A stretch of DNA of 64,000 nucleotides. It comes from Candidatus Saccharimonadota bacterium (GTDB lineage: Bacteria; Patescibacteriota; Saccharimonadia; Saccharimonadales; Saccharimonadaceae). Under the pieces are notes generated by a model that worked only from the letters and a program-made list of their open reading frames with translations, searched no databases and was not told the origin of the DNA. The translations under genes and the position numbers were made by a program. The DNA is taken from the NCBI GenBank assembly GCA_905365145.1, contig CAJPIO010000001.1, positions 1-64,000 of the forward strand, written 5' to 3'. Positions 15,445 through 24,295 of the stretch are shown here, one piece after another; position 1 is the first letter of the stretch, and each line of letters opens with the position of its first letter.

Positions 15445-15954
15445 CATAAATAAAAATAGATAGCCAAAACTACTAGAATTCGACGATTCTAACTCTGTTA
15501 AATTACTATAATCGGCAATATACACTTATTTGTATGCATATACTAGACCATTCATATCTTTCCATAACACGAGTTTTGTATAAATTATCACTAATTTCCG
15601 TAGCTAGCTAATAGCTATGGCTGTTAGGCCGGTAACCCCTCCCGCACCCCACTCGTAACATATCTCATAAGGCTACCCCTTTAGTTTTATAAAGCTAGTA
15701 TATTAATCCTATAGAACGCAAGAAGTGTATAGTACTCATCATAAAATGCTGCTAGTGGAGAATACGTTGATTAGTTCCAGTACCGTAACGGATGTATTAT
15801 GCCAGAGATAAACCCCCTCATAAGGTGATGTAGCCGCCTGAGCTCCATGAGGATATCGTTCCAATTCGATTCAACGACATTCACATATAATATAACTTGC
15901 ACTTGTCAAGTACGTTCTAGTCTAGGCGTACTATTTTTGTGGAATATATTAGAG
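15445..15954. other. Gene-free stretch of about 0.5 kb
   Basis: No convincing ORF, tRNA or known RNA on either strand. It is AT-rich except for a short island at about 15620-15660 that is C-rich on the plus strand. On the minus strand there is a tiny ORF of 14 codons (15668 to about 15624) with AGGGG upstream, which I do not trust. CCTCAT at 15818-15823 and ATGAGG at 15847-15852 could pair. The right end carries the promoter of pyk. It may be remnant or accessory DNA between the tRNA-Glu/leader-RNA region and the conserved pyk. Confidence 0.5.
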
Positions 15955-15968
15955 TATAATAGCTATCT

Positions 15969-17396
15969 ATGAGTAATACATTTAAAAGGACTAAGATACT
16001 GGCGACTCTGGGGCCAGCCACAAATTCACCAGAGAAAATCAAACAATTAATTGAAGCTGGCGCAAATGGCTTTCGTTTGAACTTTAGCCATGGATCGTAC
16101 GAAGAACGGCTAGATCAGATTAAATGGATTCGTGATGCTAGCGCCGAAGTTGGCCGAACGGTAGCAATCTTGCAGGATTTACAAGGACCAAAAATTCGTC
16201 TCGGCGTTCTAAAGAACAACCACTTAGATGTTAAAGCTGGCGACGAGATCGTTCTCGATCATGCAATTCAAGAACACGATGGCAGTACGAATTTGCCGAT
16301 TCAATACAATTTAGCTAACAAAGTCAAGGTTGGCGAGCCAGTTTACTTGTTCGACGGCAAGATTCGCGGCGAGATGATTGAGCGGGTTAGCGATACAGCA
16401 ATCAAGATTCGTATTCTGAACGATGGATTTTTGATGAGCCGTAAAGGCTTGAATCTGCCAGACACCGACTTTGGCGGCGATATTTTAACGCCAAAAGATT
16501 TGGCTGACGTAGAGTTTGGCGCCGACAAAGATATTGATTTTGTAGCCCTCAGTTTTATTCAGAGTGCGGATGATATTAATAACTTGCGGCAGATTATGCT
16601 AAGCCACGGTTCGACAGCGCAGATTATTGCGAAAGTTGAGACCAAAGCAGCTATCGAGATGGAATCGCTCAAAGAAATAGTTAAGGCTGCTGACGGCGTG
16701 ATGATTGCGCGCGGCGACTTAGCGGTCGAGACTAGCCCCGAGATTGTACCGATTGTCGAACGCGAAGCAATTCGCTTGTGCCGCAAATACGGTAAACTAT
16801 CAATAGTGGCAACGCAAATGTTAGCCAGTATGGTCGATAATCCAGAGCCTACTCGCGCCGAAGTTAGCGATGTAGCAACAGCAGTAATCCTTGGTACTGA
16901 TGTGGTGATGCTCTCTGATGAGACAGCTAACGGTAGTTATCCTGTCGAGGCAGTCAAAATGATGGCCAAGACGGTGCGCTACACGCAGTCGCGCTGGCCG
17001 ATGAATGACATGCCGATTGAATATGGCGAGAAGAACCGTCGCCGTAATGCGATTGCTAATGCTGCGGTAGTAGTAGCTAACCAAGTAGACGCCGATGTGA
17101 TTATCGCCGAAACTAAATCTGGCGCAACAGCTGCGCGGATTGCTGCCTGTCGTCCAGAGCTGCCAATCGCTGCGGTGACGCCGAATAAGCGTGTGGCTCA
17201 ACAGTTAGCTTTGTCATACGCTACCCGTTCATATGTGCGTAAAGAGGGCGAGCATGTTGGTACAAAATTAGCCAAAGAATTGCTTGATTGGGGTACTTTC
17301 GGGCGCGATGACAAATTGACCGCGGTTGTTGTCAGCGGCCGTCAGTCGGGTGTAGCTGGCGGTACCGACACATTGCGTGTGCGTGTTGTTGAGTAA
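15969..17396 (+). CDS. pyk: Pyruvate kinase
   Basis: Converts PEP and ADP to pyruvate and ATP, the last ATP-forming step of glycolysis. 475 residues, complete. Landmarks: TKILATLGPATNSPEKI and LNFSHGSYEE near the N-terminus, LQDLQGPKIRLG, the PDTDFGG region, IIAKVETKAA with the active-site Lys, GVMIARGDLAVE, SIVATQMLASM and TRAEVSDVATAV. The C-terminal regulatory domain is present (residues about 350-475). TATAAT at 15955-15960 ends 8 bases before the ATG (leaderless). A terminator separates it from tpiA, another glycolytic gene. Confidence 0.98.
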   Translation: MSNTFKRTKILATLGPATNSPEKIKQLIEAGANGFRLNFSHGSYEERLDQIKWIRDASAEVGRTVAILQDLQGPKIRLGVLKNNHLDVKAGDEIVLDHAIQEHDGSTNLPIQYNLANKVKVGEPVYLFDGKIRGEMIERVSDTAIKIRILNDGFLMSRKGLNLPDTDFGGDILTPKDLADVEFGADKDIDFVALSFIQSADDINNLRQIMLSHGSTAQIIAKVETKAAIEMESLKEIVKAADGVMIARGDLAVETSPEIVPIVEREAIRLCRKYGKLSIVATQMLASMVDNPEPTRAEVSDVATAVILGTDVVMLSDETANGSYPVEAVKMMAKTVRYTQSRWPMNDMPIEYGEKNRRRNAIANAAVVVANQVDADVIIAETKSGATAARIAACRPELPIAAVTPNKRVAQQLALSYATRSYVRKEGEHVGTKLAKELLDWGTFGRDDKLTAVVVSGRQSGVAGGTDTLRVRVVE

Positions 17397-17416
17397 AATA
17401 CAACAAAAATTTAAGA

Positions 17417-17444
17417 GACACCTCGCTTGTGGCGAGGTGTTTTC
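17417..17444 (+). terminator. Terminator after pyk
   Basis: 8-bp GC-rich stem CACCTCGC/GCGAGGTG with a 5-base loop followed by TTTT. Confidence 0.88.
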
Positions 17445-17517
17445 ACGCAAAAAACTAGACGAGCGTTAATAACTGTAGTAAACTAGACGCAAGGGTAAAC
17501 ATAAGCAAGTATAAAAC

Positions 17518-18303
17518 GTGGGCAAGAAACTTATTATTGCAAACTGGAAAATGAACCTCACTGTCAATGAGGCGAGTTTGTATGTTCATAAACTCGACAA
17601 ACTGGTTGGCAAGCTCAAAAATACTGAGGTAGTGTTGGCACCGACCATGTTAGCGCTCCAGCCGCTTAATATGCAGGTGCAACATCATCACTTTAACCTG
17701 GCAGTGCAGAACTTTTATTGGCGTGACAGCGGTGCTTACACTGGTGAAGTATCAGCGTCGCAGCTGCGCGGTATCGTACAATATGGCATAATTGGCCACA
17801 GCGAGCGCCGGCATATCTTTGCTGAGCGCAGTAAAGATATTCGCAGCAAAGTGCAAGCGGCAGTGCGTAATAATATTACGCCTGTATTGTGTATTGGCGA
17901 GACAGCCCAAGAACGAGCCAACAAGGAAACGTCTGATGTAATTCGCGATCAGTTGGTGGGAGGACTAGCTAATATCACGAGCGTTGAGGTTGGCCAGATT
18001 GTTATAGCTTATGAGCCAGTGTGGTCAATCGGTACTGGTAAATTCGCTTCACCGCGCGATGTTGAACGCGCCATTAAATATATTCGTCGGCAAATTGAGC
18101 ATCTTTTCGGTAAAGTTGCCGCCGAGAATGTCCGCGTGCTTTATGGTGGTAGTGTTAACCTTGATAACGCTATGTCGTATTTGCAAACAGCTGGTGTAAA
18201 TGGTTTGCTTATCGGTGAATCAAGTTTGGATGTCTATGCTTTTGCTGGTATTATCAAAAAATGTGAAGATATGCCATCCTTACCAGTAGAGAGAGGTAAA
18301 TAG
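17518..18303 (+). CDS. tpiA: Triosephosphate isomerase
   Basis: Interconverts dihydroxyacetone phosphate and glyceraldehyde 3-phosphate. 261 residues, complete. The start is a GTG (17518) giving MGKKLIIANWKMN, the standard TIM beginning with the active-site Lys. Others: GIIGHSERRHIF with the electrophilic His, VIAYEPVWSIGTGKFASP with the catalytic Glu and flexible loop 6, and VRVLYGGSVN and GLLIGESSLD for phosphate binding. No clear ribosome-binding site is seen. The next gene begins 2 bases after its stop. Confidence 0.98.
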   Translation: MGKKLIIANWKMNLTVNEASLYVHKLDKLVGKLKNTEVVLAPTMLALQPLNMQVQHHHFNLAVQNFYWRDSGAYTGEVSASQLRGIVQYGIIGHSERRHIFAERSKDIRSKVQAAVRNNITPVLCIGETAQERANKETSDVIRDQLVGGLANITSVEVGQIVIAYEPVWSIGTGKFASPRDVERAIKYIRRQIEHLFGKVAAENVRVLYGGSVNLDNAMSYLQTAGVNGLLIGESSLDVYAFAGIIKKCEDMPSLPVERGK

Positions 18304-18305
18304 CT

Positions 18306-19799
18306 ATGACAGAATTCGACTTCGACGAGCTAGATCGTTCAATTACCGAGGCTATGTCCAAGAGCGGATTATTAAAAGAGGACGACCAACATGCTGAGAC
18401 ACCAACGCCACCGGCTGTCTCTACGCCTTCAAATCCTTCCTCTAATGCTGCGCCAGTTTCAGTTGAGCCTAATAAATTAGCTCCTGGTCCTGGTCCAGTT
18501 GCGAATATGACGGCTTCACCCTCGCCGGCCGCAACGGTTGGCGTCGCTAAGCAGCCAAGTTCATCTGTATCAACAGCTAGTGTACCAGTTTTGACTACAG
18601 CTCCAGCACAGCCAGCTGTTGGGGTGTCTACCGCTCAGATTCAGACTTTGCCAACAAATGGTGCTTCAGCTTCGACTGGTGTGTCGGTCGCCTCTCAGAC
18701 TTCTACTGTTGTTCAAAATTCGGCTCTAAATAGTTCAGTACCGTCGCCAGCTCCCCAGCCGTTGCCGCAAGCCGCAACACCGCCGCAGGTAGCGGCAATT
18801 GGCGGAGCTGTGCCAGTCCGATCGGGATTACCAAAAAAAATGAAGACTAAGAGTCGCGGCCGTTTCATGGACATAGTTAGTTCGCAGCCAGGCGTCAACA
18901 AACACTCCGCCAGCAAAGTTAAGTATTCTACGATGCCAGCACAGTCGTTAAGTAATGTGTCATATAATATTTCTGGCGGCTCGTCTCAACAATTAGGACC
19001 AACTGCCCAGCGAAGCACTCAGCGTCTTGTCACTAGTTCTACTCAGGAAAATATAGCAGCAAATACAAATAACGTTTCTAGCGAACTGCAATCGTCTGAA
19101 TCGCGAGTTTTTCACGGTAGCAGCGCATTGTCTCAAGCTTCACAGTCTAATCCTGGTTTTGAAGACAAAAATGATTATGATGAAGCAGACGACAGCAAAA
19201 ACGAAAAAAGATCGTATTCTATCGGCGGTACACACGGTAGGGATATTGCACCGTCTGCCGAGCTTATTGAGTCGCTACAGAAAGACGCGCAAGATGCTAG
19301 CAACGAGATTGGCTTTTCGCAAGCAGAATCGCGAGCTAACGACATTCAATCAATTGAGGACGCTTCAGCCGAAAACGATGAAGATGACGCTAGAACACAA
19401 GACGCGCCAGCTCCTAAAAAACATCGGTTTATGCCGATTGGCGGTAAGCCAAAGCCTGTTGAAAAAACTCTTAACCCTCCTACTGCCGAAGCCTCTGTTG
19501 CTAATGTAGAAGATACGAGCGAGCAACCCGAGCAACTAGCTGAACCTCTGACAAATCAGACGGTAGATTCGCCTGTACAGTCCGTTACTACAGAACCAGA
19601 TCCGCCCCGCGAGCAAACCATCGACGAAATTGAATCAGGCGCTATTTATGATACTTCTGAATATTATACTGAATTCAAGGATGATAAGAAACATAAGCAG
19701 TCGCGTCATTCGGGCTTGAAATGGTTTTTGGTGATCATAGTATTCTTGGCTTTGGGTGCGCTGGCGGGCGCCGGCTATTTCTTCTTGACTCGCTATTAA
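18306..19799 (+). CDS. Hypothetical disordered protein with C-terminal membrane anchor
   Basis: 497 residues. The first 465 are low complexity, rich in Pro, Ser, Ala, Thr, Gln and acidic residues. One basic patch (LPKKMKTKSRGRFMDIV) lies near residue 180 and a repeated phrase GG(T/S/K)-like spacing appears between them. The C-terminus has a single membrane helix, residues 474-493 (WFLVIIVFLALGALAGAGYF), so it is a tail-anchored protein with a long cytoplasmic part. No N-terminal signal peptide. It follows tpiA with 2 bases between, so it is co-transcribed. No family recognised. Confidence 0.7.
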   Translation: MTEFDFDELDRSITEAMSKSGLLKEDDQHAETPTPPAVSTPSNPSSNAAPVSVEPNKLAPGPGPVANMTASPSPAATVGVAKQPSSSVSTASVPVLTTAPAQPAVGVSTAQIQTLPTNGASASTGVSVASQTSTVVQNSALNSSVPSPAPQPLPQAATPPQVAAIGGAVPVRSGLPKKMKTKSRGRFMDIVSSQPGVNKHSASKVKYSTMPAQSLSNVSYNISGGSSQQLGPTAQRSTQRLVTSSTQENIAANTNNVSSELQSSESRVFHGSSALSQASQSNPGFEDKNDYDEADDSKNEKRSYSIGGTHGRDIAPSAELIESLQKDAQDASNEIGFSQAESRANDIQSIEDASAENDEDDARTQDAPAPKKHRFMPIGGKPKPVEKTLNPPTAEASVANVEDTSEQPEQLAEPLTNQTVDSPVQSVTTEPDPPREQTIDEIESGAIYDTSEYYTEFKDDKKHKQSRHSGLKWFLVIIVFLALGALAGAGYFFLTRY

Positions 19800-19818
19800 C
19801 GCGATATAATGAATAGTG

Positions 19819-21930
19819 ATGGATATATTTGATGGTCTTAATGACGCGCAGAAAGCAGCTGTCGCTTATACGGATGGTCCGTTGTTGGTTTTGGCGGGCG
19901 CTGGCAGTGGCAAAACCAAGACTTTAACTCACCGGATAGCTTATCTATTGACACACGAAAGAGTCTGGCCGAACGAAATTCTGGCGGTGACATTTACTAA
20001 TAAAGCAGCTCGCGAGATGCGCGAGCGCTTGTCGGCTTTGATTAGTCAGCCTAATACGCGGCAATTCATGCCGTGGATGGGTACATTTCACGGGATTTGC
20101 GTGCGAATTTTGCGGCGCGATGGGCCGGCGATTGGCGTGCCGTCGAATTTTATTATTTATGATGAAGCCGACCGTCAAGGATTGATCAAGCAAGCGATGA
20201 AACAGCTGTCAATTGCTCCTGATAAACTCAAACCACGTTCTGTTAGCGCGGCAATTTCTAACGCTAAAAATGATTTACTCACGCCAGATGATTACGCGGC
20301 AGCTGCGCAATATCCGAATCAGCAGCACATCGCTAAGATTTATGATAGATACGAGCAACTACGCAGCGAGGCTGGCGCGCTAGATTTCGATGACTTGTTA
20401 ATCGAGACGGTGCGGTTGCTGCGCGATGCCAGTGAAATTCGCCAAAAATATCGTCAGTATTTCAAGCATATTCTCATTGACGAGTACCAAGACACTAACG
20501 CTGCGCAGTATGCTATCGTTAAGTACTTAGTCAACGATGCGCGTAATATTTGCGTGGTCGGCGACGATTGGCAGTCGATTTACAGCTGGCGCGGGGCGGA
20601 TTTCAAGAATATTCTTAATTTTGAACGAGACTTTCCTGGCGCAAAGGTGATCAAACTAGAGCAAAATTATCGTTCAACAGGCGCTATCCTAGAGGCGGCG
20701 CAAAAGGTTATTGCCAAGAATGTCGAACGGACTGACAAAAAACTCTGGACGGCGGCTGGCAACGGTGCGCCAGTGCAAGTTCAGGCGGTACGCGATGAGT
20801 CCGAGGAGGCTTACGTGGTGGCAAGCCGTATTGCGGCTCAAACCTCGATCGGTGCTCGCCGCTACGGTGATTTTGCAATATTGTACCGCACGAATGCGCA
20901 GAGCTTTGCTTTTGAACGTGCCTTCATGCAGCAAAGAATTCCATATCAATTGGTTGGCGGCGTGCGTTTTTATGATCGTAAGGAAATCAAGGATATTATC
21001 GCCTATTTGCGTTTATTATATCAACCGAACGACCGGATGAGCTTTAGTCGAATTGCGAATGTGCCAGCGCGCGGTATCGGCGCGACTAGTCTAGAGAAAT
21101 TCTTACGATGGCAAAACGATAACAATATGGATATTATCGCTTCGCTGGTGAATGTCGAGCAAACTAGCGTTTTGACGCCGCGCGCCAAAAAATCATTATT
21201 GCGTCTGGGCGAGATTCTACGCGAATTGCAGGCGCTTGTTCTTTCTGATACTAGCCCAAGCGATATTATTGAAAAGCTAATTGAAAAGATTGCTTATCGA
21301 GATTATGTCATGGATGGAACGCCGCAGGCTGAAGAGCGTGATGATAATTTGAGCGTGCTCATAGCGGACGCTAAATCTTTCGCGACATTGCCAGACTTTC
21401 TCGAAGAGGCAGCGCTAATGAGCAGTGTCGATCAGCAAAGTGATGGTGAAAAGGTTACATTAATGACCTTGCATGCCGCTAAGGGGCTGGAATTTCCGGT
21501 GGTTTTCATGGTCGGTATGGAGGATGGTTTGTTTCCGAGTGAGCGAGCGCTTGAAGAGGGTCCGCGCAATCTCGAGGAGGAGCGGCGCTTGTGCTACGTC
21601 GGTATGACGCGGGCGCGCGAAGAGTTATATCTGTTGTACGCGCAAAGCCGTGCGCAATTCGGCTTGCGATCGTACAATCAACCGTCGCGTTTTCTCGACG
21701 ATATGGGTATGGGATTGTTCGCGGTTGAACCTAACACTATTGATTCGAGTCCAGTTTATAATGATTTTGACGAGCCAGTGATGAACTATGACATTGGCGA
21801 TCGAGTGCGCTCGCTGCAATTTGGCGATGGCGAGATCATTGACATTGACGGCTTAGCAGTTAGCGTGAAGTTCGATAACGGTGCTGTCAAAAAGCTCAAC
21901 GTTGAATACGCCCGCCTCGAGAAGCTGTAG
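19819..21930 (+). CDS. pcrA: UvrD/PcrA-type ATP-dependent DNA helicase
   Basis: Superfamily 1A 3'-5' helicase for nucleotide excision repair and clearing stalled complexes. 703 residues, usual length. Motifs: Q motif GLNDAQKAAV, Walker A LAGAGSGKTKTLTHR, Ia VTFTNKAAREMRER, Walker B ILIDEYQDTNAAQY, III VVGDDWQSIYSWRGA, IV EQNYRST, V VTLMTLHAAKGLEF and VI YVGMTRAREELY. The last 45 residues form the Tudor-like C-terminal patch (GDRVRSLQFGDGEI). TATAAT at 19805-19810 is 8 bases from the ATG at 19819 and 5 from a GTG at 19816; I take the ATG. Leaderless. Confidence 0.96.
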   Translation: MDIFDGLNDAQKAAVAYTDGPLLVLAGAGSGKTKTLTHRIAYLLTHERVWPNEILAVTFTNKAAREMRERLSALISQPNTRQFMPWMGTFHGICVRILRRDGPAIGVPSNFIIYDEADRQGLIKQAMKQLSIAPDKLKPRSVSAAISNAKNDLLTPDDYAAAAQYPNQQHIAKIYDRYEQLRSEAGALDFDDLLIETVRLLRDASEIRQKYRQYFKHILIDEYQDTNAAQYAIVKYLVNDARNICVVGDDWQSIYSWRGADFKNILNFERDFPGAKVIKLEQNYRSTGAILEAAQKVIAKNVERTDKKLWTAAGNGAPVQVQAVRDESEEAYVVASRIAAQTSIGARRYGDFAILYRTNAQSFAFERAFMQQRIPYQLVGGVRFYDRKEIKDIIAYLRLLYQPNDRMSFSRIANVPARGIGATSLEKFLRWQNDNNMDIIASLVNVEQTSVLTPRAKKSLLRLGEILRELQALVLSDTSPSDIIEKLIEKIAYRDYVMDGTPQAEERDDNLSVLIADAKSFATLPDFLEEAALMSSVDQQSDGEKVTLMTLHAAKGLEFPVVFMVGMEDGLFPSERALEEGPRNLEEERRLCYVGMTRAREELYLLYAQSRAQFGLRSYNQPSRFLDDMGMGLFAVEPNTIDSSPVYNDFDEPVMNYDIGDRVRSLQFGDGEIIDIDGLAVSVKFDNGAVKKLNVEYARLEKL

Positions 21931-21987
21931 TAAAATAATCAATCTTTTGCTATAATTATAGCTGCACGCTAGTTTGCGCGCCTACGT

Positions 21988-23169
21988 ATGAAAAGTATTG
22001 CGAGAATGAAATTACGTTGGCTGATTACCGGCTCTATGCTGTTAGCTTTGGCTGGATTATCTGTTTATACGGCAATTATGCCAAAAGCGCGGGCTGACGA
22101 GCATAGCCTAGCGGTTGGCGAGCATATCATTACCGTTCACGATGACGGTCAAAGTAAAGGATTTATTACCAAAAAACAGACCTTACGCGAAGCTCTCGCT
22201 GAGGCAGCTATCAAACTAGATCGTAACGATCGGACCGAGCCAAATATTGATGAGCGCTTGGTAGCAAATTCATATAACGTTAATATTTATCGAGCCCGAA
22301 CGGTGGTTGTCAAGGATGGCTCTCAGCTCACTAAAATTATTACATCGTACCGTACTGGAAAGCAGATAGTTAAACAAGCTGGCATTGCTGTACGCGATGA
22401 AGATATTCTAACCTTGTCGCAGTCTAATAGTCCAATGCGCGATAGCGCAGCAGAAGTGTTGTCTATTAAACGAGCAGTGCCGTTTAACTTTGATTTTTAT
22501 GGTAAAAAGGCCACTTCTTACACGCAAGCTCAAACCATCGGCGAAATGCTAGCCGAGAAGCATATCAAAATGTCTGCTAATGATATTATTATCCCGAATA
22601 AAGATACAAAAATAGCTAGAGGCATGAATGTTCGCTTGTATCGTAACGGCACGCAGACAGTTACCGTTGACGAAGATATACAGTTTGAGACTGAACAGAT
22701 CAAGGACATTAATCGCGATAAAGGATACAAAGAAATTCAAACCAAAGGTGTTAACGGCAAGCGTACAGTTACGTATGAGATTAACGTCCAAAACGGCGTT
22801 GAAGTATCACGCCGCGAGATCAATAGCAACATTATTCAGCAGCCAGTTAAGCAGGTAGAAGTTGTTGGTACTAAAGTTAGTCTGCCAGCGGGCTCGCATG
22901 AAGATTGGATGGCGGCGGCTGGTCTTTCGCCAAGCGACTATGGTTACGCTAACTTTATTTTCACTAAGGAGTCTGGTTGGCGAACAACAGCGACTAACGG
23001 CACATATTACGGCTTGGGGCAGACTAGCTTGTCGAAATTATCGAGTGCTTGCCCGAACTGGCAGACTGATCCAGTTTGTCAAATTAAAGTATTTAATGGT
23101 TACGCCGTAGGGCGCTACGGCAGCTGGGCAGGTGCCTATAACGCATGGCAGGCAAAGGGCTGGTGGTAG
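21988..23169 (+). CDS. Secreted DUF348/G5 protein with C-terminal Rpf/lysozyme-like domain
   Basis: 393 residues. A signal peptide (MLLALAGLSVYTAI then MPKARADE) leads to three DUF348 repeats (about 42-82, 100-135, 165-205), a G5 domain (about 218-300: VTVDEDIQFETEQIKDINRD) and a C-terminal transglycosylase-like domain of about 90 residues with NFIFTKESGWRTTATNG, the Glu near 327 being the likely catalytic acid, and YGLGQTSLSKL. This is the layout of resuscitation-promoting factor RpfB-like muralytic enzymes. It should cut peptidoglycan outside the cell, its own or the host's (inference). TATAAT lies at 21951-21956, giving a leader of about 25 nt without a ribosome-binding site. A paralogue follows. 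Confidence 0.88.
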   Translation: MKSIARMKLRWLITGSMLLALAGLSVYTAIMPKARADEHSLAVGEHIITVHDDGQSKGFITKKQTLREALAEAAIKLDRNDRTEPNIDERLVANSYNVNIYRARTVVVKDGSQLTKIITSYRTGKQIVKQAGIAVRDEDILTLSQSNSPMRDSAAEVLSIKRAVPFNFDFYGKKATSYTQAQTIGEMLAEKHIKMSANDIIIPNKDTKIARGMNVRLYRNGTQTVTVDEDIQFETEQIKDINRDKGYKEIQTKGVNGKRTVTYEINVQNGVEVSRREINSNIIQQPVKQVEVVGTKVSLPAGSHEDWMAAAGLSPSDYGYANFIFTKESGWRTTATNGTYYGLGQTSLSKLSSACPNWQTDPVCQIKVFNGYAVGRYGSWAGAYNAWQAKGWW

Positions 23170-23179
23170 GATGCTCTAC

Positions 23180-23208
23180 TTGACATTTAGTATATAATTT
23201 GTTATAAT
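23180..23208 (+). promoter_or_regulatory. Consensus sigma70 promoter of the second G5 gene
   Basis: TTGACA at 23180-23185, exactly 17 bases, TATAAT at 23203-23208. This is the best -35/-10 match in the window. It lies only 11 bases after the stop of the first G5 gene, so the paralogues can be expressed separately. Confidence 0.85.
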
Positions 23209-23224
23209 ATAAGAGATACAGTGG

Positions 23225-24295
23225 GTGATTTTGAATAAAATGAGCTTAAATCGATATTATCAACGTATTTGCTGTTGTGTTTTTGGTGCGGTCTTGGCAA
23301 TCTCTAGTACTGGTATGTTATCGTTTTTTGCGAATACTGCGGCGGCAGATAGTCCAGCTGCGGTTAAAGCACAACCATCTAGTCATATAATCACCATTTA
23401 CGACGGTGGCCGGGAGCAATCGATAATCACTAAGGCATCGACAGTGCAGAAAGCGCTAGAAGAATTCGGCGCAAGATTGGATAAACAGCATGATATTGTC
23501 GAACCGGGTCTGGATACACCGATTACCAACAATGGCTTCAAAATAAATATTTATCGGGCGCGGACGATAACGATCGTCGAAGGTGCTCGCCGCATGCGAG
23601 TCAATACGGCAGCGCAGACGCCAACACAGATTGCGCAAGCTGCGGGTATTGTTTTGTATCGCGAGGATAAAGTTCGATTTACGCCGCCAGAGGATGTCGC
23701 TTTGGATGGGTCGAGCTTGCTGATGAAGATTACGCGAGCAACTCGGCGTACCGTGACTGCCGAGGAAGAAATTGATTTCCCGGTTGAGCAAACACGCGAC
23801 GACAGCCAGCCTCTTGGTTATCGCCAGGTAAAGCAGGCGGGAGCTAAAGGGTTGCGCAAATTGACTTATAAAGTTGAAGCGCGCGATGGTGCTGAAGTTA
23901 GTCGTCAGCAAATTTCTAGCGAAATTATCAAGCAGCCCAAAAAGCAAATTGAAGTGATCGGCACTAAGCCGAAAAATCCACTAACCAAAGGCAAGGGCGC
24001 GCAGATATTTACCGATTCCAAAGGCGTGGCGCACCGCGAAACCTATTATGATTTACCGATGAATATTGTTGCTAACGCCTGCGGCGGCGGTGGCTACACG
24101 GTGCGGGCAGATGGCGCCAAGGTGGACAAGGACGGCTATATTTTAGTAGCGGCAAATTATGGTAATTATCCGCGCTGCTCGGTGGTAGAAACCAGCATGG
24201 GTCCTGGTAAAGTGTACGATACTGGCGGTTTTGCGGCCCGGCATCCGCATGGGTTTGATTTGGCGACTGATTGGACTAACGGAGATGGTCGCTAG
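23225..24295 (+). CDS. Secreted DUF348/G5 protein with C-terminal 3D domain
   Basis: 356 residues from GTG 23225; an ATG at 23240 is the alternative. Signal peptide ending near NTAAADSPAA, two DUF348 repeats (VQKALEEFGARLDK and a second near residue 110-140), a G5 domain (TAEEEIDFPVEQTRDDSQPL) closely resembling the upstream paralogue, then a different C-terminus: ETYYDLPMNIVANACGGG, GYTVRADGAKVDKDGYILVA and HPHGFDLATDW. This fits the 3D (double-psi barrel, MltA-like) domain with three Asp, seen in cell-wall enzymes such as YocH and YabE. Likely a second peptidoglycan-active protein. rsmA starts directly after its stop. Confidence 0.85.
   Translation: MILNKMSLNRYYQRICCCVFGAVLAISSTGMLSFFANTAAADSPAAVKAQPSSHIITIYDGGREQSIITKASTVQKALEEFGARLDKQHDIVEPGLDTPITNNGFKINIYRARTITIVEGARRMRVNTAAQTPTQIAQAAGIVLYREDKVRFTPPEDVALDGSSLLMKITRATRRTVTAEEEIDFPVEQTRDDSQPLGYRQVKQAGAKGLRKLTYKVEARDGAEVSRQQISSEIIKQPKKQIEVIGTKPKNPLTKGKGAQIFTDSKGVAHRETYYDLPMNIVANACGGGGYTVRADGAKVDKDGYILVAANYGNYPRCSVVETSMGPGKVYDTGGFAARHPHGFDLATDWTNGDGR

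Noticed and set aside
15313..15525. Minus-strand ORF of 70 codons with a hydrophobic middle
   Set aside because: Most of it is antisense to the end of the 14809 gene, and no promoter or ribosome-binding site supports it.
15624..15668. Minus-strand mini-ORF of 14 codons preceded by AGGGG, with a G-rich run that might form a quadruplex
   Set aside because: Too short to judge, only three runs of three or more G, and no neighbouring gene in frame to regulate.
15862..15880. Possible attachment-site repeat of the tRNA-Glu 3' end (shared TTCGATTC)
   Set aside because: Only 8 consecutive bases match, expected by chance, and no integrase is present.
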